From the NCBI GenBank assembly GCA_017443465.1, contig JAFRXO010000021.1, positions 1 through 63,689 on the forward strand: 63,689 bases of DNA. The letters are read 5' to 3'. Within the stretch, counting starts at the first letter, position 1; every line of letters starts with the position of its first letter. The stretch is from Bacteroidales bacterium. Its GTDB lineage: Bacteria; Bacteroidota; Bacteroidia; Bacteroidales; UBA932. Below, piece by piece: positions 27,617 through 36,218 of this stretch. The notes beneath the pieces were generated by a model, which did no database searches, had not been told where the DNA came from, and worked only from the letters and a program-made list of their open reading frames with translations. Position numbers and translations under genes: made by a program.

Positions 27617-29821
27617 TCAGTTTGCGACTTCACAGAGGAACTTGATCCTGACCAGGCGGATCTCCTCTTCCGTAAAGTCCCCTCCAAGGGCGGCGACCGC
27701 CTCTTCCACAGAATCAGAGGCTGCTTCATCGCGGAAATAGGCGTAGATCTCGTCCACCACATCCTCGTCCAGGTTCTCCTCAATATAATAATTGATGTCA
27801 AGTTTGGCCCCGGCGGAAACTATGGCTTCGATCTCACTGATCAGTTCATCCATGTCAAGGTCCTTGGCGGCAGCAATGTCCTCCAACTCCATCCTTCTGT
27901 CTATACTTTGGATGATGAAGATCTTGTTGGCGGACTTCTTGGGAGGAGCCTTAAGGACAAAGTCCTCAGGACGCTCTATCTCATTCTCCTCCACATATTT
28001 CGCTATGAGCTTGATGAACTCTTCCCCGAATTTCTGGGCCTTTCCGGCGCCGACTCCCTGGCAGCGCCTGAGCTCCTCGAGGGTTATCGGATACATTATG
28101 CTCATATCCGCGAGTGACGGATCGGAGAATATGATCCAAGGCTGGAGATGAAGCTTCCTGGACATGTCGCGGCGGAGATCCTTCAGCATCGAAAGGAGGA
28201 TCTGGTCTCCCCCGGCGGAACCGCTCTTGGCCACCGACTCCATTGCGGCATCATCGTCATCATCCCCGCTTCCGGCCTCCACCTTTGTGGCATCAGGGAG
28301 CATGAGAGGGCTTGGAGCCGCCCTGAAACCACGGCCGCTGTCGGTGACATGGATCAGCCCGAATTTCTCTATCTCCTTGTAAATGAAATGGAGGATAAGT
28401 CCCTGGTGCATGAGCATGCACCAGAATTTGGCATCATGCTCCTTTCCGGCTCCAAAGAACGGCAACTGGTCATGGTGGTAGGACTTGATCAGGGAATTGG
28501 AATTCCCCGCCAGGATGGCCGCCAGGTGTTCCATCTTGAAATGCTCGGGAAGGGACTCCACAAGGTCTATGAGAAGGCACATCTCCTTGCTCCTGTCCAC
28601 CTTCTTCTTAGGATAGAGGCAGTTGTCGCACGCCCCGCAGTTGTCCTCCGGATAATCTTCTCCGAAATAATTGAGAAGCACCTTGCGGCGGCAGTCGGAT
28701 GTCTCGGCATATGCTATGGTCTCATTGAGGAGCTGCTGTCCGATTTCCTGCTCGGCAACCTGCTTCCCCTGCATGAATTTCTCGAGTTTCTGGATGTCCT
28801 TGTAACTGTAAAAAGTTATGCACTGCCCGTCCTGTCCGTCGCGTCCGGCACGTCCGGTTTCCTGGTAATAGCCTTCCAGGCTCTTTGGAATGTCATAGTG
28901 GATGACGAAACGGACATCCGGCTTGTCGATTCCCATTCCGAAGGCGATCGTAGCCACTATAACGTCCACGTCCTCCATCAGGAACCGGTCCTGGTTGTCG
29001 GCCCTGGTCTTGGCATCGAGACCGGCGTGGTAAGGAAGGGCTTTGATTCCGTTAAGACACAAGAGATCAGCCAGTTCCTCCACCTTCTTCCTGGAGAGGC
29101 AATAGATGATTCCGGACTTCCCGGGATTCTGCTTTATGTACTTGACTATCTGTTTCTCCGGATCGACCTTCTCCCTTACTTCATAGTAGAGGTTCGGCCT
29201 GTTGAAGGAGGACTTGAACACCGTGGCATCCTCTATCCCGAGGTTCTTCAGGATGTCATGCTGCACCTTCGGCGTAGCTGTAGCAGTGAGTGCTATCACC
29301 GGGGCATTCCCGATGACACTGATGATCTCCCTGATACGCCTGTATTCAGGCCTGAAGTCATGCCCCCACTCGGAGATACAATGCGCCTCGTCAACTGCAT
29401 AGAACGAGATCTTTATCTCCTTGAGCAAGGCTATGTTCTCGTCTTTCGTGAGGGACTCGGGAGCAACGTAGAGAAGCCTCGTAACCCCGGTGACAAGGTC
29501 CTGTCTGACGGCGCTTATGGCTGCCTTGTTGAGAGAGGAGTTCAGGAAGTGGGCAATGCCTTCATTTCCGGAAACGAAACCGCGTATCGCATCCACCTGG
29601 TTCTTCATAAGGGAGATGAGCGGGGATATGACGATCGCAGTCCCTTCCATAAGAAGGGCCGGCAGCTGATAGCACAAGGATTTACCACCCCCAGTAGGCA
29701 TCAGCACGAAAGAGTTCTTTCCTTCGAGCAGGTTGTCGATGATTGCCTTCTGGTTTCCCTTGAAAGAATCGTAGCCGAAAAATTCTTTCAACTTGGAATG
29801 GATGGCAGATGAGTCGGTCAT
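27617..29821 (-). CDS. recQ: ATP-dependent DNA helicase RecQ
   Basis: A 734-residue helicase with start at MTDSSAIHSKLKEFFGY (20 non-conserved residues upstream excluded). Walker A is MPTGGGKSLCYQLPA (41-55). DEAHCISEWGHDFRPEY, the arginine-finger motif QETGRAGRDG, the RQC zinc site (CRRKVLLNYFGE...CGACDNC) and an HRDC domain (LEELRRCQGVGAGKAQKFGEEF region) follow. The last roughly 110 residues form an acidic extra helical domain seen in Bacteroidota RecQ. It acts in recombination and fork repair. Confidence 0.95.
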   Translation of the reverse strand: MTDSSAIHSKLKEFFGYDSFKGNQKAIIDNLLEGKNSFVLMPTGGGKSLCYQLPALLMEGTAIVISPLISLMKNQVDAIRGFVSGNEGIAHFLNSSLNKAAISAVRQDLVTGVTRLLYVAPESLTKDENIALLKEIKISFYAVDEAHCISEWGHDFRPEYRRIREIISVIGNAPVIALTATATPKVQHDILKNLGIEDATVFKSSFNRPNLYYEVREKVDPEKQIVKYIKQNPGKSGIIYCLSRKKVEELADLLCLNGIKALPYHAGLDAKTRADNQDRFLMEDVDVIVATIAFGMGIDKPDVRFVIHYDIPKSLEGYYQETGRAGRDGQDGQCITFYSYKDIQKLEKFMQGKQVAEQEIGQQLLNETIAYAETSDCRRKVLLNYFGEDYPEDNCGACDNCLYPKKKVDRSKEMCLLIDLVESLPEHFKMEHLAAILAGNSNSLIKSYHHDQLPFFGAGKEHDAKFWCMLMHQGLILHFIYKEIEKFGLIHVTDSGRGFRAAPSPLMLPDATKVEAGSGDDDDDAAMESVAKSGSAGGDQILLSMLKDLRRDMSRKLHLQPWIIFSDPSLADMSIMYPITLEELRRCQGVGAGKAQKFGEEFIKLIAKYVEENEIERPEDFVLKAPPKKSANKIFIIQSIDRRMELEDIAAAKDLDMDELISEIEAIVSAGAKLDINYYIEENLDEDVVDEIYAYFRDEAASDSVEEAVAALGGDFTEEEIRLVRIKFLCEVAN

Positions 29822-29839
29822 ATCAATCAGTTTGGTAGC

Positions 29840-29870
29840 TAAATTTAAGACGTTTTTTTGACATTTCAAA
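29840..29870 (-). promoter_or_regulatory. Promoter of recQ
   Basis: On the minus strand TTTG (29870-29867), 19 nt, and TAAATTTA (29847-29840) fit the phylum consensus with one mismatch in the -7 box, 18 nt before the recQ ATG. Confidence 0.6.
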
Positions 29871-29989
29871 ATCCCCGGCAAATTAAAATGGGGTTTTTAT
29901 AGCCTATTACAATAAAAATTGCGATATTTGCAAGACGGCCCGCGTTGGGTCAATGACTTGATTAGTATTTGTTTAAAAAACGTTTTTAT

Positions 29990-30775
29990 ATGAAATTCAT
30001 CAAATTGACAGCGGCAGTGCTCATTTTCTCTGTCGCAGTTGCTTGCAACTCAGCTAAAAACAACGAAGCAGCACCCAGTGGGGACGATGCAGCGGTAGCG
30101 GAAGGAAATATCAATCCCAAGAGCCTTCTCCCATCCAAAAAGCAGGTTGATTCCGTATCATATCTCGTCGGTATCAACTTCGGAAGCTTTATCAAGGGAT
30201 ACGATTTCGGCGACCTGGATTTCGCGCAGGTAAAGAAGGGAATGATGGACTTCATCAATGCCAAAGGCGACCAGCAGGACACCAACTTCGTTAAGCAGTT
30301 CAAGATCGATCCCAACAAGATGAATGAACTCTTCAACGACTATCTCCAGAAACGCCGCCTTTACAGGAGCGCGCTCAACATTGAGAAAGAGGACAAGTTC
30401 CTCGCAGAGTTCAAGACCAAGGAAGGATACCAGACCAGTGAGACCGGCCTCATCTATTCCATCGTCACTCCCGGCGACGATGTAAAGGCTGTCGACTCCA
30501 GGGACACCGTGCTTGTCAAGTACGTTGGCACCCGTCCTGATGGAACCGTATTCGACCAGACCACAGACGAGCCCATCAGCTTCGCTCTCAACCAGGTCAT
30601 CCCCGGCTGGACCGAGGGTCTGAAGCTCATCGGACAGGGCGGAAAGGCCATCCTGGTCATTCCCTCCAACCTTGCATATGGCGAAATGGGAAATGCAGGC
30701 ATCGAGCCCAACACTCCCCTCAAGTTCGAGGTCGATCTCGTAAAGGTCAGCCCCTTCGTAGAGCCTGAAAAGTAA
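29990..30775 (+). CDS. FKBP-type peptidyl-prolyl isomerase lipoprotein
   Basis: A 261-residue lipoprotein with start at MKFIKLTAAVLIFSVAVACN (lipobox Cys about residue 19). An N-terminal dimerisation domain like FkpA/Mip (SLLPSKKQVDSVSYLVGINFG to about 140) precedes the FKBP fold (VLVKYVGTRPDGTVFDQT, VIPGWTEGLKLIGQGGKAILVIPSNLAYGE). It probably assists folding of exported proteins. It is 8 nt upstream of the DUF3127 gene. The 168-bp gap to recQ holds the recQ promoter and an imperfect GATATTTG box at 29923. Confidence 0.9.
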   Translation: MKFIKLTAAVLIFSVAVACNSAKNNEAAPSGDDAAVAEGNINPKSLLPSKKQVDSVSYLVGINFGSFIKGYDFGDLDFAQVKKGMMDFINAKGDQQDTNFVKQFKIDPNKMNELFNDYLQKRRLYRSALNIEKEDKFLAEFKTKEGYQTSETGLIYSIVTPGDDVKAVDSRDTVLVKYVGTRPDGTVFDQTTDEPISFALNQVIPGWTEGLKLIGQGGKAILVIPSNLAYGEMGNAGIEPNTPLKFEVDLVKVSPFVEPEK

Positions 30776-30783
30776 GGACCGAG

Positions 30784-31203
30784 ATGCCGAACTTTGAGAT
30801 AGAAGGTACACTGCGGCGGAAACTCCAGGCTCAATCCGGGAGATCCGCCCGCGGCGACTGGGCAAAACAGGAATTCGTCCTGGAATACCCGGACGGGAAC
30901 TTCAATTCCGAGGTATGCATCACAGCCTGGGGACAGGACAAAGTCTCCGAGCTCGACCGGTTCAATGAGGGCGACCTCCTGAAGGTGTCGTTCAACATCC
31001 GCGCCCGCGAATACAACGGACGCTGGTACAACGACCTCCGCGCATGGAAGATAAGCCCCGCACAACCCCAGGTCCAGGCGGCTCCGGCACAAGCATATGC
31101 CGCGCCTGCCCCATCATATGACAATCCCGCACCTTCCGCTCCGGCTCCTTCATATGAAGACATGCCGGCGGAAGATACGAGCGTGGACGACCTCCCGTTC
31201 TAG
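30784..31203 (+). CDS. DUF3127 protein with SSB-like C-terminal tip
   Basis: A 139-residue protein. The first about 95 residues match DUF3127, a predicted OB fold (FEIEGTLRRKL, WAKQEFVLEYP, ITAWGQDKV, VSFNIRAREYNGRWYNDLRAWKI). A Pro/Ala-rich disordered linker leads to an acidic, hydrophobic-ended tail, SVDDLPF. This layout (OB fold, flexible linker, acidic tip ending in PF) is that of single-stranded DNA-binding protein, whose last residues recruit repair proteins. A DNA-binding role is inference; recQ is 1 kb away. Confidence 0.75.
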   Translation: MPNFEIEGTLRRKLQAQSGRSARGDWAKQEFVLEYPDGNFNSEVCITAWGQDKVSELDRFNEGDLLKVSFNIRAREYNGRWYNDLRAWKISPAQPQVQAAPAQAYAAPAPSYDNPAPSAPAPSYEDMPAEDTSVDDLPF

Positions 31204-31236
31204 CAGAATAATACTCACAATCAAAAACCACATAAA

Positions 31237-32523
31237 ATGGCAGAAAAGAAAAACGGAAACATCGTTGGTATCATCACGATGATTTTCTTGTTCGGAATGA
31301 TCGCATTCGTTACGAACCTCGCAGCTCCTATCGGCAACATCTGGAAAATGCAGCCCCAGATCGCCGGCTCCAACACCCTCGGAATGATGGGTAACGCGAT
31401 GAACTTCCTCGCTTACCTCTTCATGGGTATCCCGGCAGGAAACATGCTCAAGAAGTTCGGGTACAAGAAGACGGCCCTCATCGCTATCGCAGTCGGCCTC
31501 CTCGGAGTATTCGTACAGTTCCTCTCCGGAGTTGTCGGAGCATGGCCGACCAACTTCATCACCTATCTCCTCGGTGCGTTCATCTCCGGATTCTCCGTCT
31601 GCATGCTCAACACCGTGGTCAACCCGATGCTCAACCTGCTCGGCGGCGGTGGAAAGAAGGGCAACCAGTACATCCAGTACGGTGGAACTTTCAACTCCCT
31701 CATGGCTACCCTTACTCCTATGCTCGTAGGTATGATGATCGGCACCCTCACCCCGAAGACCGCCATCACTGACGTGAACCCGGTTCTCTTCCTCGCAATG
31801 GGTGTATTCGCGCTTGCATTCCTCATCCTCCTCTTCATCCCGATCAGCGATCCTGAGCAGAACGAAGAAGGTGAGGCTGTCAGCCCCATGAAATTCAAAC
31901 ACTTCATCTGGGGAATCATCGCCATCTTCGTCTATGTAGGTGTCGAGGTAGGTATTCCCGGAACCCTCAATTTCTATCTGGCCGACAGTTCAGCCAAGGG
32001 CGCGGGCCTGCTGCCCGAGGTAGCCGTCAGGACAGCCGGATTCGTCGCAGGTACCTACTGGCTCCTCATGCTCGTAGGTCGTCTGGTCTCCAGCTTCATC
32101 TCCGGAAAGGTATCCAGCAAGACCCAGCTCACCTGCGTAGCTTCCGTAGCTATCATCCTCGTGCTCTGCGCAATGTTCATCAGCCCGAGCGTACAGACCA
32201 AGTTCCCGGCCTTCACCGGTAACGGCTTCGCAATGGTCACCGTTCCCCTCTCGGCCCTCCTTCTCGTCCTCTGCGGTCTTTGCACCTCTGTCATGTGGGG
32301 CGCAATCTTCAACCTTGCAGTTGAAGGCCTCGGCAAATCTACCGCTCAGGCTTCAGGTATCTTCATGATGATGGTAGTCGGCGGAGGTATCCTCCCCGTC
32401 ATCCAGAACGCCATCGCTGACAAGGCCGGCTACATGCCCAGCTACTGGGTGATCGTCGCAGGTCTCGCACTTATCCTCTACTTCGCCGCCATCGGCTCCA
32501 AGGTAAACAAACCCAGGGCATAA
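31237..32523 (+). CDS. Sugar MFS permease (FHS/FucP-like)
   Basis: A 428-residue protein with about 12 hydrophobic segments, from GIITMIFLFGMIAFVTNLA to YWVIVAGLALILYFAAIGS. The sequence resembles FucP-type sugar:proton symporters, a family close to the permease at 60606. It is 4 nt upstream of a ROK kinase gene, so the pair most likely imports and phosphorylates a hexose such as glucose. The short gap after DUF3127 (33 bp) shows no consensus promoter. Confidence 0.8.
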   Translation: MAEKKNGNIVGIITMIFLFGMIAFVTNLAAPIGNIWKMQPQIAGSNTLGMMGNAMNFLAYLFMGIPAGNMLKKFGYKKTALIAIAVGLLGVFVQFLSGVVGAWPTNFITYLLGAFISGFSVCMLNTVVNPMLNLLGGGGKKGNQYIQYGGTFNSLMATLTPMLVGMMIGTLTPKTAITDVNPVLFLAMGVFALAFLILLFIPISDPEQNEEGEAVSPMKFKHFIWGIIAIFVYVGVEVGIPGTLNFYLADSSAKGAGLLPEVAVRTAGFVAGTYWLLMLVGRLVSSFISGKVSSKTQLTCVASVAIILVLCAMFISPSVQTKFPAFTGNGFAMVTVPLSALLLVLCGLCTSVMWGAIFNLAVEGLGKSTAQASGIFMMMVVGGGILPVIQNAIADKAGYMPSYWVIVAGLALILYFAAIGSKVNKPRA

Positions 32524-32527
32524 GCAT

Positions 32528-33487
32528 ATGAATGAGCAAGTCGTTATAGGAATAGATATAGGCGGACAGACCTCCAAATGCGGCATCGTTGATGCACGCG
32601 GAACTGTCCTCGCACAGACTGTTGTACGTTCCGACAACCACACTGACGTAAAGGACTACATCGCCGAACTGGCTTCTGCACTTCGCAAGCTCATCGCCGA
32701 TGCAGACGCTGAAGGTTCCATCCGCGGAATCGGAGTAGGCGCTCCCAATGCCAACTACTACACCGGTGAGATTGAGAATGCAGTCAACCTGACCTGGGGC
32801 GTCAACGGACACATTCCGTTTGCAAAGTTGCTTTCAAAGGCCATGGGAGGCCTTCCGGTAGCACTTACCAATGATGCAAACGCCGCAGCCATGGGTGAGA
32901 TGACCTATGGCGCCGCAAAGGGAATGAAGAACTTCATCATGATCACCCTCGGCACCGGAGTCGGCAGCGGAATCGTAATCGACGGCAAAATGGTTTATGG
33001 CCATGACGGATTCGCAGGAGAGCTCGGACACACTTGTGTCGTACGCCACAACGGACGTCCCTGCAACTGCGGCAAGACCGGTTGCCTCGAGGCTTACTGC
33101 TCAGCAATGGGAGTAGCCCGCACCGCACGCGAATGGCTCGACATGAGCGATGAGCCCTCCGAGCTCCGCAGCCTGGACAAGATCACCTCCAAGGACGTCT
33201 TTGACGCAGCCAAGAACGGAGACAAACTGGCAATCAGGATCTTCGAGTACACCGGCACCATCCTCGGACAGGCTTTCGCAGATTTCATCCAGTTCTCTTC
33301 ACCCGAGGCCATAGTCCTCTTCGGCGGTCTTGCACATGCCAAGGAGTTCCTCACGGACCCGATCCAGAAGGCTATGAACGCCAATGTACTCCCACTGTGG
33401 AGAGACAAGATCAGGCTTATCTACTCACAGCTGAAAGAGTCCGACGCAGCCATCCTGGGTGCATCGGCCCTCGCCTGGGAACTGTAA
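32528..33487 (+). CDS. ROK-family sugar kinase
   Basis: A 319-residue ROK kinase, probably a glucokinase. The phosphate loop is GIDIGGQTSKCGIVD. The active-site region is LTNDANAAAMGE, then GTGVGSGIVIDG. The ROK zinc motif is HTCVVRHNGRPCNCGKTGCLE. No helix-turn-helix is present, so it is an enzyme, not a NagC-type repressor. The ATG lies in CATATG, directly after the permease. Sugar specificity is not provable; mannose or GlcNAc are alternatives. Confidence 0.87.
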   Translation: MNEQVVIGIDIGGQTSKCGIVDARGTVLAQTVVRSDNHTDVKDYIAELASALRKLIADADAEGSIRGIGVGAPNANYYTGEIENAVNLTWGVNGHIPFAKLLSKAMGGLPVALTNDANAAAMGEMTYGAAKGMKNFIMITLGTGVGSGIVIDGKMVYGHDGFAGELGHTCVVRHNGRPCNCGKTGCLEAYCSAMGVARTAREWLDMSDEPSELRSLDKITSKDVFDAAKNGDKLAIRIFEYTGTILGQAFADFIQFSSPEAIVLFGGLAHAKEFLTDPIQKAMNANVLPLWRDKIRLIYSQLKESDAAILGASALAWEL

Positions 33488-33505
33488 TAAGAGTTCTTTA
33501 TCGGA

Positions 33506-33553
33506 GAATGACTCCCCGCGGTCAGGAATTCCTGTACTCGCTGGGAGTCATTC
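33506..33553. terminator. Shared terminator hairpin overlapping the araC 3' end
   Basis: GAATGACTCCC (33506-33516) and its complement (33543-33553) enclose a second palindrome CAGGAATTCCTG (33523-33534). It lies between the convergent ROK kinase gene and the AraC gene, and its right arm is coding for the last AraC residues (GMTPSEYRNS). Confidence 0.6.
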
Positions 33554-34448
33554 CCGTATGTGCCTTGAAGAATTTGTAGAAGACGCTCTGGTTCGGGAAA
33601 TTCAGCCTGTAGACTATTTCCTTTATGTTGGAACCTGAATACTTCAACATGTTCTTGGCCTCAAGGATGACAAATGCGTCGATCCAGTCAGGACCGGAAC
33701 GGCCACTCACCTGCTTGACCAGTTTGGAAAGGTATTTCGGAGTGAGGTTCAGCTTCTGGGCATAGAACCCCATCCCCCTTTCTGAAGCATGATACTCAGT
33801 CACCAGGTCAAGGAAATTCCTGAACACCCTGTGGGCACGGGAGGAGTCCCCGGTTATCACATCCACCCTGGCAACTGCCAGCTTGTCAGTCCAGAGAGAA
33901 GCAATCAGGTAGAAGATCGATGAAAGGAGGGACCCCATGATGTCCTTCTTATGAACGAGGTCTCGCCCAAGGACTTCCCTGATTGTCAGGAGATACCTTG
34001 ACAGGATCTGGATGTCAGACCATGACAACTCCACATATGGATGATTCAGGATGGACAGGCTCTCCACGACGAGCTTGTTGAAATCGAAGTGGATGTTGCC
34101 GACATAATCTTTGGACATGGCGACAACTACGATCTTGGTGTCTTTCTCTTCCTCCAGGTCCTTGATGCTGTCATCGATCCTGATAATGTTGCCGGGAGTG
34201 AAGAAAATCATCGCATTGCCGGTGATATCATAATGGTTTAGGTCTATGTCGACACCGAGTCCCGCCTTGGCAGATACGACGAACATAGCCATATATCCGT
34301 CAAAACGGAAAGGAAACTGGAAGGTAGTGTGATCTCCGGAGTACTGGATTTCAGCCACGAAGAAATCATCGCCCAAACCGGAAGAATCCGCGAATGACAA
34401 TGCGGATCTCAGTTCGGGTATGCTGACATAATGTAAAGAAGAATCCAT
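33522..34448 (-). CDS. AraC-family transcriptional regulator
   Basis: A 308-residue regulator, start at MDSSLHYVSIPELRSAL (12 upstream residues excluded). The N-terminal cupin-like sensor domain (about 1-170) has FRFDGYMAMFVVSAKAGL. The C-terminal double helix-turn-helix (about 210-308) has LTPKYLSKLVKQVSG and IVYRLNFPNQSVFYKFFKAHTGMTPSEYR. It is divergent from the TolC-HlyD-ABC2 exporter operon across a 198-bp gap, so it is probably that operon's activator. The ligand is unknown. Confidence 0.88.
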   Translation of the reverse strand: MDSSLHYVSIPELRSALSFADSSGLGDDFFVAEIQYSGDHTTFQFPFRFDGYMAMFVVSAKAGLGVDIDLNHYDITGNAMIFFTPGNIIRIDDSIKDLEEEKDTKIVVVAMSKDYVGNIHFDFNKLVVESLSILNHPYVELSWSDIQILSRYLLTIREVLGRDLVHKKDIMGSLLSSIFYLIASLWTDKLAVARVDVITGDSSRAHRVFRNFLDLVTEYHASERGMGFYAQKLNLTPKYLSKLVKQVSGRSGPDWIDAFVILEAKNMLKYSGSNIKEIVYRLNFPNQSVFYKFFKAHTGMTPSEYRNS

Positions 34449-34473
34449 TTTGAATAGCCTGGTTAAAACATTA

Positions 34474-34481
34474 CAAAAATA
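34474..34481 (-). promoter_or_regulatory. -7 element of the araC promoter
   Basis: TATTTTTG on the minus strand matches TAnnTTTG, 25 nt before the araC ATG. A degenerate ATTG stands at the -33 position. Confidence 0.45.
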
Positions 34482-34525
34482 CAAAAAGTTTTCAATTTAT
34501 CGCAATCTTTCGCAAAATTCTACCT

Positions 34526-34560
34526 TTTGACAATAAATGCATGAAAAATGCTAACTTTTG
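34526..34560 (+). promoter_or_regulatory. Promoter of the exporter operon
   Basis: TTTG (34526-34529), 22 nt, and TAACTTTTG (34552-34560) are near the phylum consensus. The box is 86 nt before the tolC-like ATG, leaving room for an AraC-type operator and a leader. Confidence 0.5.
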
Positions 34561-34646
34561 AGCGAATAATGGCAATTATTTTGCAGTGGAAGCGTCGCGC
34601 AAACAAAGAATGAAAATTAGACCAAATGATAATAACTATACAGCAT

Positions 34647-36197
34647 ATGATTTCAAAAAGATTGTTGATTTCTCTTCTGGTTCTTTCGCTTCTGCCCCTC
34701 CGTTCGGGAGCACAGCGCACACTGACCCTCGAGGAGTGCAGGCAGATGGCGATCCAGGAAGATGAGAACCTGAAGCAGGCCAGGACGAAGTACGAAATGG
34801 CGGGGTATGACAAGAAGATAGCCCTCGCGAATTATTTCCCGAACATCAGCGCAACCGGCGCTTACATGTATAACAGCCACGACATCTCGCTGATCAGCGA
34901 CGAGGCCTCAATGAAGCTTCAGAACCTGGGAACAGCGATGTCGGAGCAGCTCGGCACGGCGATGCAGAATTTCCAGCAGGGACTGACCCAGGCCATTATG
35001 TCGAATCCGGCTGCGGCAATGGAGTTCGCATCCAGCCCGATGTGGCAGACAGTTGCTGGAGCTATATCTTCTCTGTCCACTGACGAAATGGCAGCGGCGG
35101 TGAATGCCTTGGGCACCAAAATGGATGACGCCCTTCATCTGGACATCACGAATGTCTGGCTGGCAGGCGTTTCCCTCCAGCAACCCGTATTCATGGGAGG
35201 AAAGATAATCGCGGCCAACAAGATCGCCGCCCTGGCACAGGAGCTCCAGCGCTCCCAGTATGACCAGAAATACGAAGAGACCCTCGTAACCCTTGACCAG
35301 AGTTACTGGCAGGTCGTTTCCCTCGCAAATAAGCTGAAACTCGCCCAGGCATATGCAGACCTTCTCCATGACATGGAGCACAATGTACGCATATCCATAA
35401 ACGAGGGCGTAGCTACCGAGTCCGACGGACTCCAGATAAAGGTGAAGGCCAACGAAGCCGACATGCTCAAGACACGTGCACAGAACGGACTCACCCTCTC
35501 CAAGATGCTTCTCTGCAAACAGATCGGACTCGACCTTAACACCCCGGTCACACTTGCCGACGAGAATCTCGACAAGATCCCCGCCCCGCAGATGACTCCT
35601 GAAAAAGACATGGAAAGCATATACTCCGACAGGCCCGAGACAAGAAGCCTCGAACTGGCATCACAGATATATGAAAAGAAAGTGGACGTAGCCAGGGCCG
35701 ACATGCTGCCTCAGGTAGCCCTCGTCGCTAACTATATGTGGACTAATCCAAACTCAGTCAACGGATTCCAGAACAAGTTCGGAGGAATGTTCAGCGCCGG
35801 AGTGATGCTCAAGGTCCCCATCTTCCACGGCTTCGAAGCCCTTCAGAAGACCAGGAAGGCCAAGGCTGAGGCTACCCTTTACCAAAGCCAGCTCGAGGAC
35901 GCGAAGAATCTCATAAACCTCCAGGTAAACCAACTCCGCAAGCAGCAGGGAGAGGCATATGAAAAACTCATCATGGCCGAGAGCAACCTGGAAAATGCAG
36001 AAGAGAACCTGCGCAAGGCAACGGTAGGATTCAATGAAGGTGTCGTGGAGACCCTTGTAACCCTTCAGGCGCAGACCGCATGGCTCCAGGCACAGTCAGA
36101 GTACATAGACGCAGGCATAGAACTCCAGATGAACAATGTCAATCTCATGAAGGCGGAAGGAAACTACACATCCGACCTCGAGCCTGCAACAAAGTAG
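34647..36197 (+). CDS. TolC-family outer-membrane efflux protein
   Basis: A 516-residue protein with start at MISKRLLISLLVLSLLPLRSGAQ (signal peptide); the ATG is in CATATG. LTLEECRQMAIQEDENLKQA opens the TolC repeat. Two copies of the helical hairpin domain follow (about 20-250 and 260-516), with LPQVALVANYMWTNPN at the second beta hairpin. It forms the outer-membrane duct for the HlyD and ABC-2 proteins encoded directly downstream (21-nt gap). It is longer than average because of an Ala/Met/Gln-rich stretch at about 85-150. Confidence 0.9.
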   Translation: MISKRLLISLLVLSLLPLRSGAQRTLTLEECRQMAIQEDENLKQARTKYEMAGYDKKIALANYFPNISATGAYMYNSHDISLISDEASMKLQNLGTAMSEQLGTAMQNFQQGLTQAIMSNPAAAMEFASSPMWQTVAGAISSLSTDEMAAAVNALGTKMDDALHLDITNVWLAGVSLQQPVFMGGKIIAANKIAALAQELQRSQYDQKYEETLVTLDQSYWQVVSLANKLKLAQAYADLLHDMEHNVRISINEGVATESDGLQIKVKANEADMLKTRAQNGLTLSKMLLCKQIGLDLNTPVTLADENLDKIPAPQMTPEKDMESIYSDRPETRSLELASQIYEKKVDVARADMLPQVALVANYMWTNPNSVNGFQNKFGGMFSAGVMLKVPIFHGFEALQKTRKAKAEATLYQSQLEDAKNLINLQVNQLRKQQGEAYEKLIMAESNLENAEENLRKATVGFNEGVVETLVTLQAQTAWLQAQSEYIDAGIELQMNNVNLMKAEGNYTSDLEPATK

Positions 36198-36218
36198 AAT
36201 TATAAAAGAACAAACGAT

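Noticed and set aside
28148-29812. A 554-codon open frame on the plus strand opposite recQ
   Set aside because: recQ on the other strand has every expected motif. This frame has no recognisable domain and is an artefact of GC-rich codon use, like the long antisense frames at 3485-4672 (opposite GH9) and 11366-12283 (opposite pheT).
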